Of a stretch of 64,000 bases of DNA, positions 36,153 to 45,283 are shown piece after piece. The position numbers and the translations under genes are program-made. Numbering within the stretch: the first letter of the stretch is position 1; the number at the start of each line of letters is the position of its first letter. Where the stretch lies: the NCBI RefSeq assembly GCF_000482245.1, contig NZ_AWNH01000103.1:85000-148999 (forward strand), written 5' to 3'. The notes under the pieces are model-generated. The model was not told the DNA's origin and ran no database searches. It was given only the letters and a program-made list of their open reading frames with translations. This DNA comes from Leptolyngbya sp. Heron Island J (GTDB taxonomy: Bacteria > Cyanobacteriota > Cyanobacteriia > Phormidesmidales > Phormidesmidaceae).

Positions 36153-37379
36153 ATGTTTTATAGATTCTGTCGTTCCCTGCGGCGGTTTTTTCACCGCTCC
36201 CGCACCCTTAATAATGAACCGCTAAATAAAGTTAGCCTGGTAGTCGTTATCCTGATCGATATTTTTATTTTGACCAATGTGTTTATTGGTTTAAATGATG
36301 TTGGTCAATGGTATATGTCTCCTGCTGAGGCTTATCCTTGCTATGCCGAGTGGGATAGCTATCGTGTTCAGACGGCTGAGGATAAAGACTTTAATCTGGT
36401 TCGCTGGGCAGCTGATCAAAACAATGTTGGTTTAAAACCCCAGTATGAGCGAGCAGCGATTGATCGCTTAGGGGAAGTAAGCGATCTCTGTTTGCAGTAT
36501 GCGGATGCCAAGGATGCCATTAAACAGTCGGACAATACTAACCGATTGGAGCAGTTGAGCGAGAAGGAAGATGCGATCGCAACTCTAGAAAATACAAATC
36601 GCACCATCCGCCAGCAGTATGACTCTACGCTCCTAGAAGAAATTGCAGAACAACCCCGTGAGCAATCCATTAATCTAACCAGTGCCGACCAGGCCAAGGC
36701 GACACTAACAGAGAATGAGGCTCAGATTACGGCCCTCAAAGCAGAAATTACAACCCTGAAGGATGAACTCCTATCAAATCCAGAAAGTGCAGCTTTTCTC
36801 ACCCTCCTCAACCAAAATGCTGCATTTCAAACCGTTGAGCAGGGGTATGACAGAGCCAGTTTCTGGTATCCCAGTATTCAGCTAGCTTTTCAGGCAGTTT
36901 TCCTAGTGCCTCTGATTTTGGTCGCCTTTGGCGTTTACACTATCGCCCAGCGTAAACGCTATGGCCTCATTGCCCTAATTAGCTGGCATCTCCTGGTCAT
37001 CTTTTTTATCCCATTAATTCTCAAAGCCTTTGAGTTTATGCAGATGGGAGTCTTGTTTACCGCTGTCTTTAACATTGTCACTGTCCTATTTGGTAGACTG
37101 CTGTTTTTGGTCAGCTACATTTACATTTTGCTGATTCCGCTGCTGGGCTTTGGTGTGATCAAGTTTGCTCAACGGTTTATCTTTAACCCTAAACTTCAAG
37201 CGGCAGGCCGCATACAAAAGTCACGCTGCATTAAGTGCGCCAAAAAGCTCCAGGCCCACGATAGCCATTGTCCACACTGTGGCTATCATCAGCACCAGGA
37301 GTGCAATCACTGTCATCAGCCCACATACAAGTATTTGCCCTACTGTTATCATTGTGGCCAACCTATGGCGACTAGGTGA
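36153..37379 (+). CDS. Membrane protein with coiled coil and C-terminal double zinc ribbon
   Basis: Function unknown. Layout: one N-terminal transmembrane helix (VVVILIDIFILTNVFIGL), a roughly 180-residue non-membrane region with coiled coil (EKEDAIATLENTNRTIRQQY, ENEAQITALKAEITTLKDEL), three or four further helices, and a cytoplasmic C terminus with two zinc ribbons. The zinc ribbons read CIKCAKKLQAHDSHCPHCG and CNHCHQ...YCYHCGQP, four CxxC knuckles in all. Zinc ribbons of this type often mediate protein contacts. The start is ambiguous: I prefer ATG 36153, while a GTG at 36111 would add 14 residues; neither has a strong RBS. Single gene. Confidence 0.78.
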   Translation: MFYRFCRSLRRFFHRSRTLNNEPLNKVSLVVVILIDIFILTNVFIGLNDVGQWYMSPAEAYPCYAEWDSYRVQTAEDKDFNLVRWAADQNNVGLKPQYERAAIDRLGEVSDLCLQYADAKDAIKQSDNTNRLEQLSEKEDAIATLENTNRTIRQQYDSTLLEEIAEQPREQSINLTSADQAKATLTENEAQITALKAEITTLKDELLSNPESAAFLTLLNQNAAFQTVEQGYDRASFWYPSIQLAFQAVFLVPLILVAFGVYTIAQRKRYGLIALISWHLLVIFFIPLILKAFEFMQMGVLFTAVFNIVTVLFGRLLFLVSYIYILLIPLLGFGVIKFAQRFIFNPKLQAAGRIQKSRCIKCAKKLQAHDSHCPHCGYHQHQECNHCHQPTYKYLPYCYHCGQPMATR

Positions 37380-37448
37380 TGAGTTGCTCAGCCGTGTACT
37401 CAAGAAAGTTAATGGGATGACAAAAGAGTTGGACTAAAAGTGCAATTG

Positions 37449-38225
37449 TTAACGATCTTGAGGAATGTGTACCTTGTGTGTTGCTTGTTGTGTTGAAATA
37501 TCACTGGAATAGTGGTGCAGCCCAATATTTGATTTGGCTGCACTGGCCCTAATTGAGTATTTGCCAATTTGGAAGCAATAAACCAGCCAGCTGATAATCC
37601 CGGTGAATTTTGCACCATCTTCAAGCAGATAGGAGAGTCGTCCTGAGGCCAGGAGTGGGATTGGAGCAGAGAGATACGCTATATCTAATACAAAATCTAA
37701 TGTATAGGAAAGGCCAAAGAAGACGAGTGAGATCGCTATCAATGGGTAGCCCATCTTGAGAATCAGTCGATGGAATCTAAATAGGTAAAAAAGCAGTAAC
37801 CCGCCATAGCTAGCATAGGTAACTCTTTCTGGTATGCCCAACGCGGGTAAAACAGTTTCATGGAGTAAGAAGGCGTCATCAAGACCCAGGACTAATGTGA
37901 GAAACATTGAAGCAAACAAAAACTGCCTGATCTGTTGATGAATTCTATGGTTTTCAATAACGATAGCGCTAAAAAAACATAGCATTGCTGCGGCAGCCCA
38001 GCAGAAGAGACCGATTTGAGAAAGAAAACCGGCATAGGCAGGAATGCCACCGATAGCTGTTATATCCCTGGTGAGCTGAGCGATGGGAACGTCATGCCAG
38101 AGATGAAAGAAGACTACTTTGCCTAAGAAAATAGTGGAGATGGCTGCAATTAATCCGATTAATGGCAAATTCTCTCTAAATTGTATGTAGAGGGAATAAA
38201 GTAAATTCTTTCTTGTTGGAATCAT
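37449..38225 (-). CDS. Six- to seven-helix membrane protein, paralog of 4672-5307
   Basis: Integral membrane protein of 258 residues and unknown function. It shares with the gene at 4672-5307 the sequences FLSQIGLFCWAAAAMLCFF, LDDAFLLHETVLP and YLLEDGAKFTGIISWL, so both are from one family. It has a longer N terminus and a C-terminal tail (SAAKSNIGLHHYSSDI). The conserved Asp, His and Glu in or near helices suggest a buried polar site. A MITE (38282-38372) lies 56 bp upstream and may alter its promoter. Confidence 0.75.
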   Translation of the reverse strand: MIPTRKNLLYSLYIQFRENLPLIGLIAAISTIFLGKVVFFHLWHDVPIAQLTRDITAIGGIPAYAGFLSQIGLFCWAAAAMLCFFSAIVIENHRIHQQIRQFLFASMFLTLVLGLDDAFLLHETVLPALGIPERVTYASYGGLLLFYLFRFHRLILKMGYPLIAISLVFFGLSYTLDFVLDIAYLSAPIPLLASGRLSYLLEDGAKFTGIISWLVYCFQIGKYSIRASAAKSNIGLHHYSSDISTQQATHKVHIPQDR

Positions 38226-38281
38226 GGAAGAGCTTTTGGATAAGAAATATGAGTAATGCTAAGTCGTGAAGCAATAATTGA

Positions 38282-38372
38282 GGCGTTGCTGATCCGAACT
38301 ATGTTTTTATCTGCAAAGATGCTGATATATGGCATTTCTAACAGATCGGTTCATTCTCTAAAGCAGTAACGG
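38282..38372. mobile_element. 91-bp MITE copy 2 with 9-bp target duplication
   Basis: Same element as at 28975-29064: both begin GGCGTTGCTGATCCGAACTA and end near CGGTTCAT...AACGG. It is flanked by AATAATTGA (38273-38281) and CATAATTGA (38373-38381), identical in eight of nine bases, so this copy also produced a 9-bp duplication. It sits between a membrane-protein gene and a phosphotransferase gene. Divergence between the copies (about a quarter of positions) indicates that they are not recent. Confidence 0.85.
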
Positions 38373-38389
38373 CATAATTGATAGTTTTG

Positions 38390-39463
38390 TTAATTCATGG
38401 GATTTTTTGTAAGAGAATAGCATTTCATGAAGCTTTTTAAGCGAGTTTCACAGAGGGCTAAAAGTAATTCAGTACAGTGATTTCGTGTGGCAATACGAGT
38501 GCTGATATGGATATGGCGCACCAAGGTTAAAAGGGTGTATCGCTCAATCTCATAGCGTAGGTTCTCAGCCGATAAGCCAGGGATGGAGAAGGTATTGATA
38601 AACGTCTCTCGTAATGCCGTTTCTCGATCTGCCATCGCATTAGGATTACCAGTCTCCCGTAAGCTTTGTTCTGTGATGTGAGCAATAAAGTTACCGATAT
38701 CCAGGGCTGGGTGTCCCTGGCAATAAAGGTCCAGGTCGACGAGCCAGATGCGATAGCGCCAGCGCTGACTTATCAGTTCGCAGTCTACCAACACCTGATC
38801 GCCATAAAAGTCACGATGGATGCCTACCACAGGTGTAGTGTAATCAGCGGCTGGATGATGGGCAACTATTTGATTGCAAGCGTCTAAGATGTTCTCAATG
38901 GGAGTTTGCCAGTGGGGATATTTTTGAGCAACCCGAGGTAAGCGGGCATGGAGAATATTCAGTTCATCAGTGAGCGTTTGTTGTTTAGCTGTAGGCATGG
39001 GGATGCCATGCAGTTTGTGGGCCAGACCGGCAATGCGGTGACAAATGGCCACCCCATCGTTAGTGGGCAACAGCTCGGTAACAGCAATGCCCGGCACCTT
39101 GCGCTGGAGCCACATCCGCCAGCCAGGAATAACGCCTACGGGTTCAGGCACTGAGTAACCGTCTGGACTGTTGTCATCAAACCCCTGATTCCACAGCGCT
39201 TGCTGAAGGTGATAGCTGGTGTAGTCAGTCCCCTTGGCACGGATTTTACCCAGCAGGGTGAGGGGGCCACTATGGGTCTCAATGTGATACTCGATTAGGG
39301 CACGGCGACCCAATTTATGCCGCACCAGGTTGGCTGCTGTTATCCGCTGGACATTCGGGATAACTGTGCAGAGTCGGTGTTTGGCCTGCTGAAGATTCAG
39401 AGCAGTTTCAAGAAAAGGAATCTTAGGATCGATACGGTGATTAGAGCGATTGATAGTTGGCAT
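38390..39463 (-). CDS. Aminoglycoside-phosphotransferase-like kinase
   Basis: Phosphotransferase of the APH/choline-kinase superfamily, 357 residues, that would transfer phosphate from ATP to a small hydroxyl substrate. The catalytic loop is GIHRDFYGDQVLVD (Brenner motif H-x-D-x4-N with Gln for Asn), and the metal Asp is in WLVDLDLYCQGHPALDIGNF. N-terminal ATP-site strands are present (RALIEYHI, LLGKIRAKG). It is the last gene of a minus-strand cluster with an ABC exporter and three glycosyltransferases, so a phospho-sugar or glycoside substrate is likely. Classical antibiotic resistance is not indicated. Confidence 0.78.
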   Translation of the reverse strand: MPTINRSNHRIDPKIPFLETALNLQQAKHRLCTVIPNVQRITAANLVRHKLGRRALIEYHIETHSGPLTLLGKIRAKGTDYTSYHLQQALWNQGFDDNSPDGYSVPEPVGVIPGWRMWLQRKVPGIAVTELLPTNDGVAICHRIAGLAHKLHGIPMPTAKQQTLTDELNILHARLPRVAQKYPHWQTPIENILDACNQIVAHHPAADYTTPVVGIHRDFYGDQVLVDCELISQRWRYRIWLVDLDLYCQGHPALDIGNFIAHITEQSLRETGNPNAMADRETALRETFINTFSIPGLSAENLRYEIERYTLLTLVRHIHISTRIATRNHCTELLLALCETRLKSFMKCYSLTKNPMN

Positions 39464-39482
39464 ACAAGATATTACGGTAGGG

Positions 39483-39553
39483 GCTGGCCTTGTGCCTGCC
39501 CAATTTCTAGGTAAAAAACAATGTGATAGATGCTGACCTTGTGCTTAGCCAAT
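39483..39553. repeat. Imperfect direct repeat between phosphotransferase and ABC genes
   Basis: GCTGGCCTTGTGCCTGCCCA (from 39483) recurs as GCTGACCTTGTGCTTAGCCA (from 39532), identical in 18 of 22 bases over the full unit. The AACAATGTGA motif is also duplicated (about 39517 and 39571). This is a tandem duplication of a piece resembling the GTAGGGGCTGGCC dispersed repeat. Confidence 0.5.
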
Positions 39554-39568
39554 GGCCAGGCGAAATCA

Positions 39569-41404
39569 TCAACAATGTGACAAAATCACATCATCTTGAA
39601 TAGCGGACTGCATCCTAAAGAGAGTGGCATAGGGACCATTTTTTCTCATTAGCTCGCTATGGTTGCCCTGTTCTACCACCTGTCCCTGTTCCATATAGAG
39701 AATCTGATCAGCAGGGGTGGCTAAATGCAGATCGTGGGTAATCAGAAATGTAGTGCGGTTCTGAGCGAGGCGGCGCAGGGCTTCAGCCACAGCCTGTTCG
39801 CTGGCGTTATCAAGACCGCTAGTGGGTTCATCAAGGATCAAAATGGGGGTGCGCCGCATGGCAGCACGAGCGATCGCAACTCGCTGCCGCTGACCGCCAG
39901 ACAGGGTGCTACCTCGTTCGCCCACCACCGTATCGTAGCCCCGGGGCAGCGCCATAATGAACTGATGGGCATTGGCAAGACGGGCCGCCGCTTCAATCTC
40001 CCGATCGCTAGCACCGGCAATGCCATAGGCAATATTCTCTCGAATGGTAGCAGCAAACAATAGGCTATCTTGCAAGACGACGCTGATTTGGGGGCGCAGG
40101 CTCTCTAGCGTGTAGTCACGAATATCCTGCCCATCTATTTTAAGTTGGCCAGCGGTGGGGTCATAAAGCCGCAACAACAAACTCATCAAGGTAGACTTAC
40201 CACTGCCGGAGGGACCGACGAGGGCAATCTGTTGCCCTGGTTGCACCGAGAGGTTAATCCCTTTCAGGATTTCCTGGTCAGGGGTATAGGCAAAGTGCAG
40301 GTTTTGCAGCTGGACAGAACCTTTGAAGATGGGGGCTGGGGTGGCATCGGTGCGATCGCAAACATCTGGTTTTTGTTCCAATACATTCAAAATCCGCTCG
40401 CCTGACGCCGCTGCTTTGGATAACCGCCCCGTGTATTTAGCAAAGTTTTGCACCGGCTTAAATGCATTCTTTAAGTAGGTCAAAAACACCAGCACATCGC
40501 CGGGAGACAGCGCATCTTGAATCACTAGCCGGGCTCCATACCAGAGCACTAAGGCGGTTCCAAGAGCAATTAACACATCCACCGTCCGCTCCAGGTTGGC
40601 GGCCAGTCGTTTGGTCTCCACACTCTCGGCCAGACTACTGCGATTTTGTTGGTCAAACACATCAGCAAAGGCATCTTCTAGAGATAATGCCTGTACCAGT
40701 TTGATGGCGGAGAGCGATTCGGCAGCAGTCGCAGCAACGGCCCCCTCCCGCTGACGTTGTTGTAAGGAGGCACTGCGAATCCGGCGACTCAGGCGGGTGG
40801 CTGCAAACCCAAATAAGGGAAATGTGACCAGGGATAGCAGGGTGAGCTTAAAATCTAACCATGCCATCACCCCAATCATGCTGGCCAAGGTTAAGACACT
40901 GACCACCAACGGTAAGGCAGCGGTTAGCAAAATTTCCTGTAATCGATTAGCATCGCTGCTGACGCGCACAATCAGGTCACCACTGCGGGCTTTGCTGTGG
41001 TAGTCCAAGGATAGACGCTGCAAGTGGCGATAAAGACGATTGCGCACCTGAGCCATGACGCGACTGCCCAAGATGGCGAGACTGACCGTACTCCAGTAGC
41101 CTGCAATGGCACGCAATCCAGTGACGCTAACAATACTCAGTACTGCTATGGTGAGCAGGATAATAGGGTCAAGATTAGCCTGACCGAATAGATCTGTGGT
41201 CTCTGCATCGTTGACCGGAATGAGAACATAGTCAAAGACAATTTTCAGGGGCCAGGGCTCTAATACCCGCAGGCCAACATCAGCCAGCAGAGCAATGCCG
41301 GACACCAACAGCAGCGACCACTGCTGTTGTACGTAGGGCCAAAAGGCACACAGGACTCGCCATAGCCCTGGTGCTGTCTGGGAAATAGAGGTTGATTGTT
41401 TCAT
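39569..41404 (-). CDS. ABC exporter, fused permease and ATPase (MsbA-like)
   Basis: Homodimeric-type ABC exporter with six N-terminal helices (about 15-320) and a C-terminal ATPase (about 355-600). Motifs: Walker A GPSGSGKST, Q-loop (VVLQDSLL), signature [16 protein letters not shown], Walker B PILILDEPTSGLD and the switch His in LITHDL. I start at ATG 41404 (MKQSTSIS), because the extra upstream frame overlaps the glycosyltransferase gene and looks unrelated. It lies between a phosphotransferase and three glycosyltransferases and probably exports the product they make, a glycolipid or glycoside. Confidence 0.93.
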   Translation of the reverse strand: MKQSTSISQTAPGLWRVLCAFWPYVQQQWSLLLVSGIALLADVGLRVLEPWPLKIVFDYVLIPVNDAETTDLFGQANLDPIILLTIAVLSIVSVTGLRAIAGYWSTVSLAILGSRVMAQVRNRLYRHLQRLSLDYHSKARSGDLIVRVSSDANRLQEILLTAALPLVVSVLTLASMIGVMAWLDFKLTLLSLVTFPLFGFAATRLSRRIRSASLQQRQREGAVAATAAESLSAIKLVQALSLEDAFADVFDQQNRSSLAESVETKRLAANLERTVDVLIALGTALVLWYGARLVIQDALSPGDVLVFLTYLKNAFKPVQNFAKYTGRLSKAAASGERILNVLEQKPDVCDRTDATPAPIFKGSVQLQNLHFAYTPDQEILKGINLSVQPGQQIALVGPSGSGKSTLMSLLLRLYDPTAGQLKIDGQDIRDYTLESLRPQISVVLQDSLLFAATIRENIAYGIAGASDREIEAAARLANAHQFIMALPRGYDTVVGERGSTLSGGQRQRVAIARAAMRRTPILILDEPTSGLDNASEQAVAEALRRLAQNRTTFLITHDLHLATPADQILYMEQGQVVEQGNHSELMRKNGPYATLFRMQSAIQDDVILSHC

Positions 41405-41462
41405 AGGATTTATGCATACGAGCGCAGGGCCTGCGCCCGTACTGGGATGGTTGTAATTGGGG

Positions 41463-42635
41463 TTAACCGTAAACAGGGAGCTCGGAGTGACTTTGGGCGA
41501 TCGCAATAATCTGTCTTGCCACACCATTCCAGGTGTGATGCGTCAAAATGTGTTGTCGGGCCATCAGTCCCAGACATTCTCTTAGAGTGGGCGATTGCCA
41601 AAGTCGCTCTAGAGCAGTCGCCAGGGCGGCTTCATCTCCCGGTGAGCACAGTAATCCGGTGACGTTATCATCCACCAAATAGGTGAGCTGTCCTATGCGG
41701 CTGACGACGACCGGTAATCCAGCTGCCATGTATTCCACCACCTTGAGGGGTGAGAAATAAAAGTCAGTATTGTCTGGATAGGGGGCAACTGCCGTATCCA
41801 TTGAGGCTAAGAGTCCAGGAATCTGTTCAGGGGAGACGGCCCCCGTAAAGTGAACCACAGACTGTAACCCCTGACGGGTTAATTCTGCCTCCATATCCTT
41901 GCGCTGAGGTCCGTCACCAACAATCAGCAAACGGCTCTGGGGTAACCGCTCGTGTAGCCGACTAAAGGCATTGACAAGATGAGAGAGACCATGCCAGGGT
42001 TTCAGCGAACCGACAAAACCGACAGTAAAAGTATCAGCCTCTTTAGGGATTGTCGGCTGAATGTTCTGACTAAAGCGGTACTCATTAACACCATTGGGAA
42101 TCACCTGCACCTTTTCTGCGTCTACCCAATTGGTGAGATAGTGTTTGACTCCCTGGGAAACAGCGATTAGTTGACTAGCTGCCTGGAAAGCTCTGCGTGC
42201 TACTTGTTCCGCGTCGTCCTGATGGATTAGACCTCGATACTGAGCCTGTTCTTCAATCAGGGGCGCATTGACCTCCAGTATGCCAGGAATATGCTGCTGC
42301 TGAGCCAGTTCCATAGCGCTATAGCTCCAAAGAGAGTAGCGTTCATAAAACAGATCAAATTGACCCGCTTGCTCTAGTTCTCTCCATAAGTCGTCATTGG
42401 TAGAGAGAGCAGCCTGCTCGCGCACCGCTCGGTCGAGCTTGGGAATAGGGGGTAGCCGATGAATGGTTAGATCGGCTAGATCTTCGGGAGGTGGGTCGTC
42501 ACAGCGTACGGCAAACAGTTCCACATGGGCTCCCTGGTGGCGTAATGCCCGGATCACTTCCTGCACATGAATAGAACAACCTTTTTGACCAAAGATAGGG
42601 ATGCCGGGGTCGGCACAGATGTAGGCAATTCGCAT
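41463..42635 (-). CDS. Glycosyltransferase family 4 (first of two)
   Basis: GT-B retaining glycosyltransferase, 390 residues. The N-terminal acceptor domain begins MRIAYICADPGIPIFGQKGC; the C-terminal donor domain has VGFVGSLKPWHGLSHLVNAF and the E-x7-E region in SPLKVVEYMAAGLPVVVSR. It uses an NDP-sugar donor. It lies between the ABC exporter gene (58-bp gap) and a second GT4 (69-bp gap) on the same strand. The acceptor is unknown. No membrane anchor is visible, so it acts at the cytoplasmic face. Confidence 0.92.
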   Translation of the reverse strand: MRIAYICADPGIPIFGQKGCSIHVQEVIRALRHQGAHVELFAVRCDDPPPEDLADLTIHRLPPIPKLDRAVREQAALSTNDDLWRELEQAGQFDLFYERYSLWSYSAMELAQQQHIPGILEVNAPLIEEQAQYRGLIHQDDAEQVARRAFQAASQLIAVSQGVKHYLTNWVDAEKVQVIPNGVNEYRFSQNIQPTIPKEADTFTVGFVGSLKPWHGLSHLVNAFSRLHERLPQSRLLIVGDGPQRKDMEAELTRQGLQSVVHFTGAVSPEQIPGLLASMDTAVAPYPDNTDFYFSPLKVVEYMAAGLPVVVSRIGQLTYLVDDNVTGLLCSPGDEAALATALERLWQSPTLRECLGLMARQHILTHHTWNGVARQIIAIAQSHSELPVYG

Positions 42636-42704
42636 GGGGGGTCTCCTGATGTTTTGATTGTGGAGAGGAGTGGGGAATGCAGCGTGCTCCCTACTCCCTT
42701 ACAA

Positions 42705-43967
42705 CTAATAAGCTTTGACCGCCTGGTTGTGATGCTGGAAAAGCGTGCGCAGGACAGCGGCATTCTGGGTGATGTCAAACTCAGTTTCTACGAGTTCACG
42801 GGCTTGGCTGGCTACACGCTCGCGCAGTGTCGATGACGTGAGTAGTTTTTGCAGAGCCTGGGCCAATGTGGTGACATCTCGCTGGGCTACTTGGAGGCCA
42901 GTTTCGCCGTCTTGAATAATTTCGGGGATACCAGTAACGTCGGTGGCGACGCAGGGGGTGCCCAGGGCCATGGCTTCTAATAATGCGGTGGGTAATCCAT
43001 CCCGGTTGCCGTCTTTGCCAATGATATAGGGGGCTGCAAATACGGCGGCATTTTGCATCAGTTCAAAAACTTCTCGTTGAGGGCGAGGCCCGATGAGTTC
43101 GATCCAGTCATCCAGGTTGAGGGCCTGGATTTGCGATCGCAAATCTCTCCCTAAATTTCCCGTGCCGACAATCTGGCAAGTAAACTCACACCCCCACTGG
43201 CGCAACATTGCGCAAGCATCAATCAGGTAAGAGAGTCCTTTTTTCTCCACCAGTCGGCAGACAGATAAAATCTTCGGTGCCCGCTGAGTGGGTAAACGAA
43301 ACTGTAACTCACTGAGATCCATGCCGTTGTAAATCCGCTGCACTTTTCTGGCATCTTGGCCAAACTGTTCCTGCAGATAGGCCACACTGTAATCACTGAC
43401 GGTCACTACCGTGGATGCAGCTCGCAACTTACGACGCAGATCTTCTGGATTCACACTCTCATGGAAAATATCCTTGGCATGGGCGGTAAAGGTATAGGGC
43501 ACCCCAGCAAAGTAAGCCGCCAGTCGCGCCACATTAGTGGCTACGGTACCAAAATGGGCATGGAGATGGGTAATCTCTCGTCGTCGAATCTCTTGGGCTA
43601 GCCATACCGCCTGATAAACTACACTAGAGCGTTCTCCGATGGCATACTCTAACTTAGTCCAAATATCAGGAATCACGCTAGCCGTTTCCTGGAGCTCTGC
43701 CCAAAAATAGCTGGCTGGAGTCGGTGACAAGGTAATGAGAGAGGAGGTTACTCTTCCCTGGGTAGGTTTACGCAAATAGGTGACCGGGGCGCGCACCTGG
43801 GAGATTTTATCCTGAAAATGAGTATCTTCCGGTGGGCGCAGAGCAAAGATATGAATGTCAGTCCCAGCCGCTTCATGGGCCAGAATTTCATTGACAATAA
43901 ATGTCTCGGAGTAGCGAGGATAGCGTTTGACAACATAACCAATGCGCATAGGTTTAGAAGGAATCAT
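42705..43967 (-). CDS. Glycosyltransferase family 4 (second)
   Basis: GT-B glycosyltransferase. Acceptor domain MRIGYVVKRYPRYSETFIVN with LHAHFGTVATNVARLAAYF; donor domain APKILSVCRLVEKKGLSYLI and GNRDGLPTALLEAMALGTPC (E-x7-E). The TFIVNE and HAHF motifs are typical of GT4 enzymes that build exopolysaccharides or glycolipids. The start is ambiguous (ATG 43967 or 43949); the ORF can be extended to 44006, but that overlaps the preceding gene. It is the middle member of the three-GT run. Confidence 0.91.
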   Translation of the reverse strand: MIPSKPMRIGYVVKRYPRYSETFIVNEILAHEAAGTDIHIFALRPPEDTHFQDKISQVRAPVTYLRKPTQGRVTSSLITLSPTPASYFWAELQETASVIPDIWTKLEYAIGERSSVVYQAVWLAQEIRRREITHLHAHFGTVATNVARLAAYFAGVPYTFTAHAKDIFHESVNPEDLRRKLRAASTVVTVSDYSVAYLQEQFGQDARKVQRIYNGMDLSELQFRLPTQRAPKILSVCRLVEKKGLSYLIDACAMLRQWGCEFTCQIVGTGNLGRDLRSQIQALNLDDWIELIGPRPQREVFELMQNAAVFAAPYIIGKDGNRDGLPTALLEAMALGTPCVATDVTGIPEIIQDGETGLQVAQRDVTTLAQALQKLLTSSTLRERVASQARELVETEFDITQNAAVLRTLFQHHNQAVKAY

Positions 43968-43987
43968 AGGTTTGCAAAAATGTGGGG

Positions 43988-45283
43988 TTAGGAAACATGG
44001 GGCCATGACATCTGGGCCATCATCGGCTGTTTCTGTAGCTCGATGAGCAGATTGTCTAAGCCATTGAGATTAATAGAGGTATTCTTTTGAGATTTGGTGA
44101 TGGGTTGGTGTAACCAATGGTTTAAGGCCTGAGCGCTCAATGTTTTGGGATGTAGAACATCCACCAGACCCTGCTGTTCGAGATGCTTCGCTCGAATCCA
44201 CTGTTCTAGCCGTGGGGTAACACGGGGAATAATCAGAGCTGGTTTCTGGAAAGAGAGAATCTCACAGGTGGTATTATAGCCTCCCATGGAGATTACCCGG
44301 CTAGCCCGTTCTATTAGCAATGTTGGCTCTTCAATATAGTCGACAATGCGTAGCTGTGGGTTTTGCTCAGCCTGGCCATAGAGATACTGCTGGATGTTGG
44401 TAGGCATAAAGGGGCCAGTCAACAAAATACCGGTTGTATTAGCTGGCAAGGTAGCCCGAGCAAACGCTGTGGCTAAGGCAGCTCCGTCCTGTCCGCCGCC
44501 CACCACGCAAAGAACAATGTCGTTATCTGCTGGTAGGGCTAGCCGTTCTAGAGTGGCCTGCACAGCCGGGTTGACGTAGTTTAGCCGGGCGCGCTGGTCA
44601 AGATATCCTAGGGGGCGTAGTTTGGTGCTGATGTCGAAGGGAAGTCGATATTCTTGGCGTAGGTCATAAATGTTGGGGTCTCCGTAAACCCAAATGGTGT
44701 CATAGTAACGCCGGATAGCCTCTATATTGTCGTCCCGTTGCCAGTCTTTTTTTACTTTAGCGGGGGTGTCTAACACATCCCGTAGACCGAGAATACAGCG
44801 GATTGGGTGTGACGGTTCCTGCCGGTTAGACAGCCGTACATACTCCAGGGTGGCGTCTAGTTCTCTGACAGCGCCTCGGGGGACGTTGTCGACAATAAAT
44901 ACGTCTGGGTGAAAGTTTTGGATGGTCGTGAGGATAATTTGCGATCGCAACCGAATGATATCCTCTAAGTCCATACCCATACGGCGGGCCTCGTATTGTC
45001 CATCAGCCCGCTTGTGTAAGGCCGGTAAGGTAATGCTGTCTACGCCATCAGGTGTGGGTAAATCACTGGCATCCCGCATGCCGCTAATTAGCAGAATGTC
45101 CGCATTTAGTTTGGATGCTCCTAGCGTTTGAGCGATCAGCAGATTACGTCGCTTATGGCCTAGACCCATGGTGTCATGGGAGTATAAGGCGATGCGCCAA
45201 CGTCGATTGAGAGATGATCGGTGACGCTTTGATTGCAAGAAGACGGTTGAAACTTGTTTACTCGTCTGGTTCACTAAAAACAA
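43988..45283 (-). CDS. Glycosyltransferase family 28-like protein
   Basis: GT-B fold with a MurG/UGT-like C-terminal domain: IVLCVVGGGQDGAALATAF, ILLTGPFMPTNIQQ, EEPTLLIERASRVISMGG and YNTTCEILSFQKPALIIPR (the donor-binding G-G-x-N-T-x-x-E region). The N terminus HDTMGLGHKRRNLLIAQTL carries the Gly-rich acceptor loop with an invariant His. It is the first gene of the minus-strand cluster. An earlier ATG could trim the first 30 residues (MFLVNQ... may not be translated). The product is probably a sugar attached to a lipid or small molecule. Confidence 0.87.
   Translation of the reverse strand: MFLVNQTSKQVSTVFLQSKRHRSSLNRRWRIALYSHDTMGLGHKRRNLLIAQTLGASKLNADILLISGMRDASDLPTPDGVDSITLPALHKRADGQYEARRMGMDLEDIIRLRSQIILTTIQNFHPDVFIVDNVPRGAVRELDATLEYVRLSNRQEPSHPIRCILGLRDVLDTPAKVKKDWQRDDNIEAIRRYYDTIWVYGDPNIYDLRQEYRLPFDISTKLRPLGYLDQRARLNYVNPAVQATLERLALPADNDIVLCVVGGGQDGAALATAFARATLPANTTGILLTGPFMPTNIQQYLYGQAEQNPQLRIVDYIEEPTLLIERASRVISMGGYNTTCEILSFQKPALIIPRVTPRLEQWIRAKHLEQQGLVDVLHPKTLSAQALNHWLHQPITKSQKNTSINLNGLDNLLIELQKQPMMAQMSWPHVS

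Noticed and set aside
38390..39463. Aminoglycoside resistance gene
   Set aside because: Only the superfamily fold matches; the Brenner Asn is Gln and the neighbours are sugar-transfer genes.
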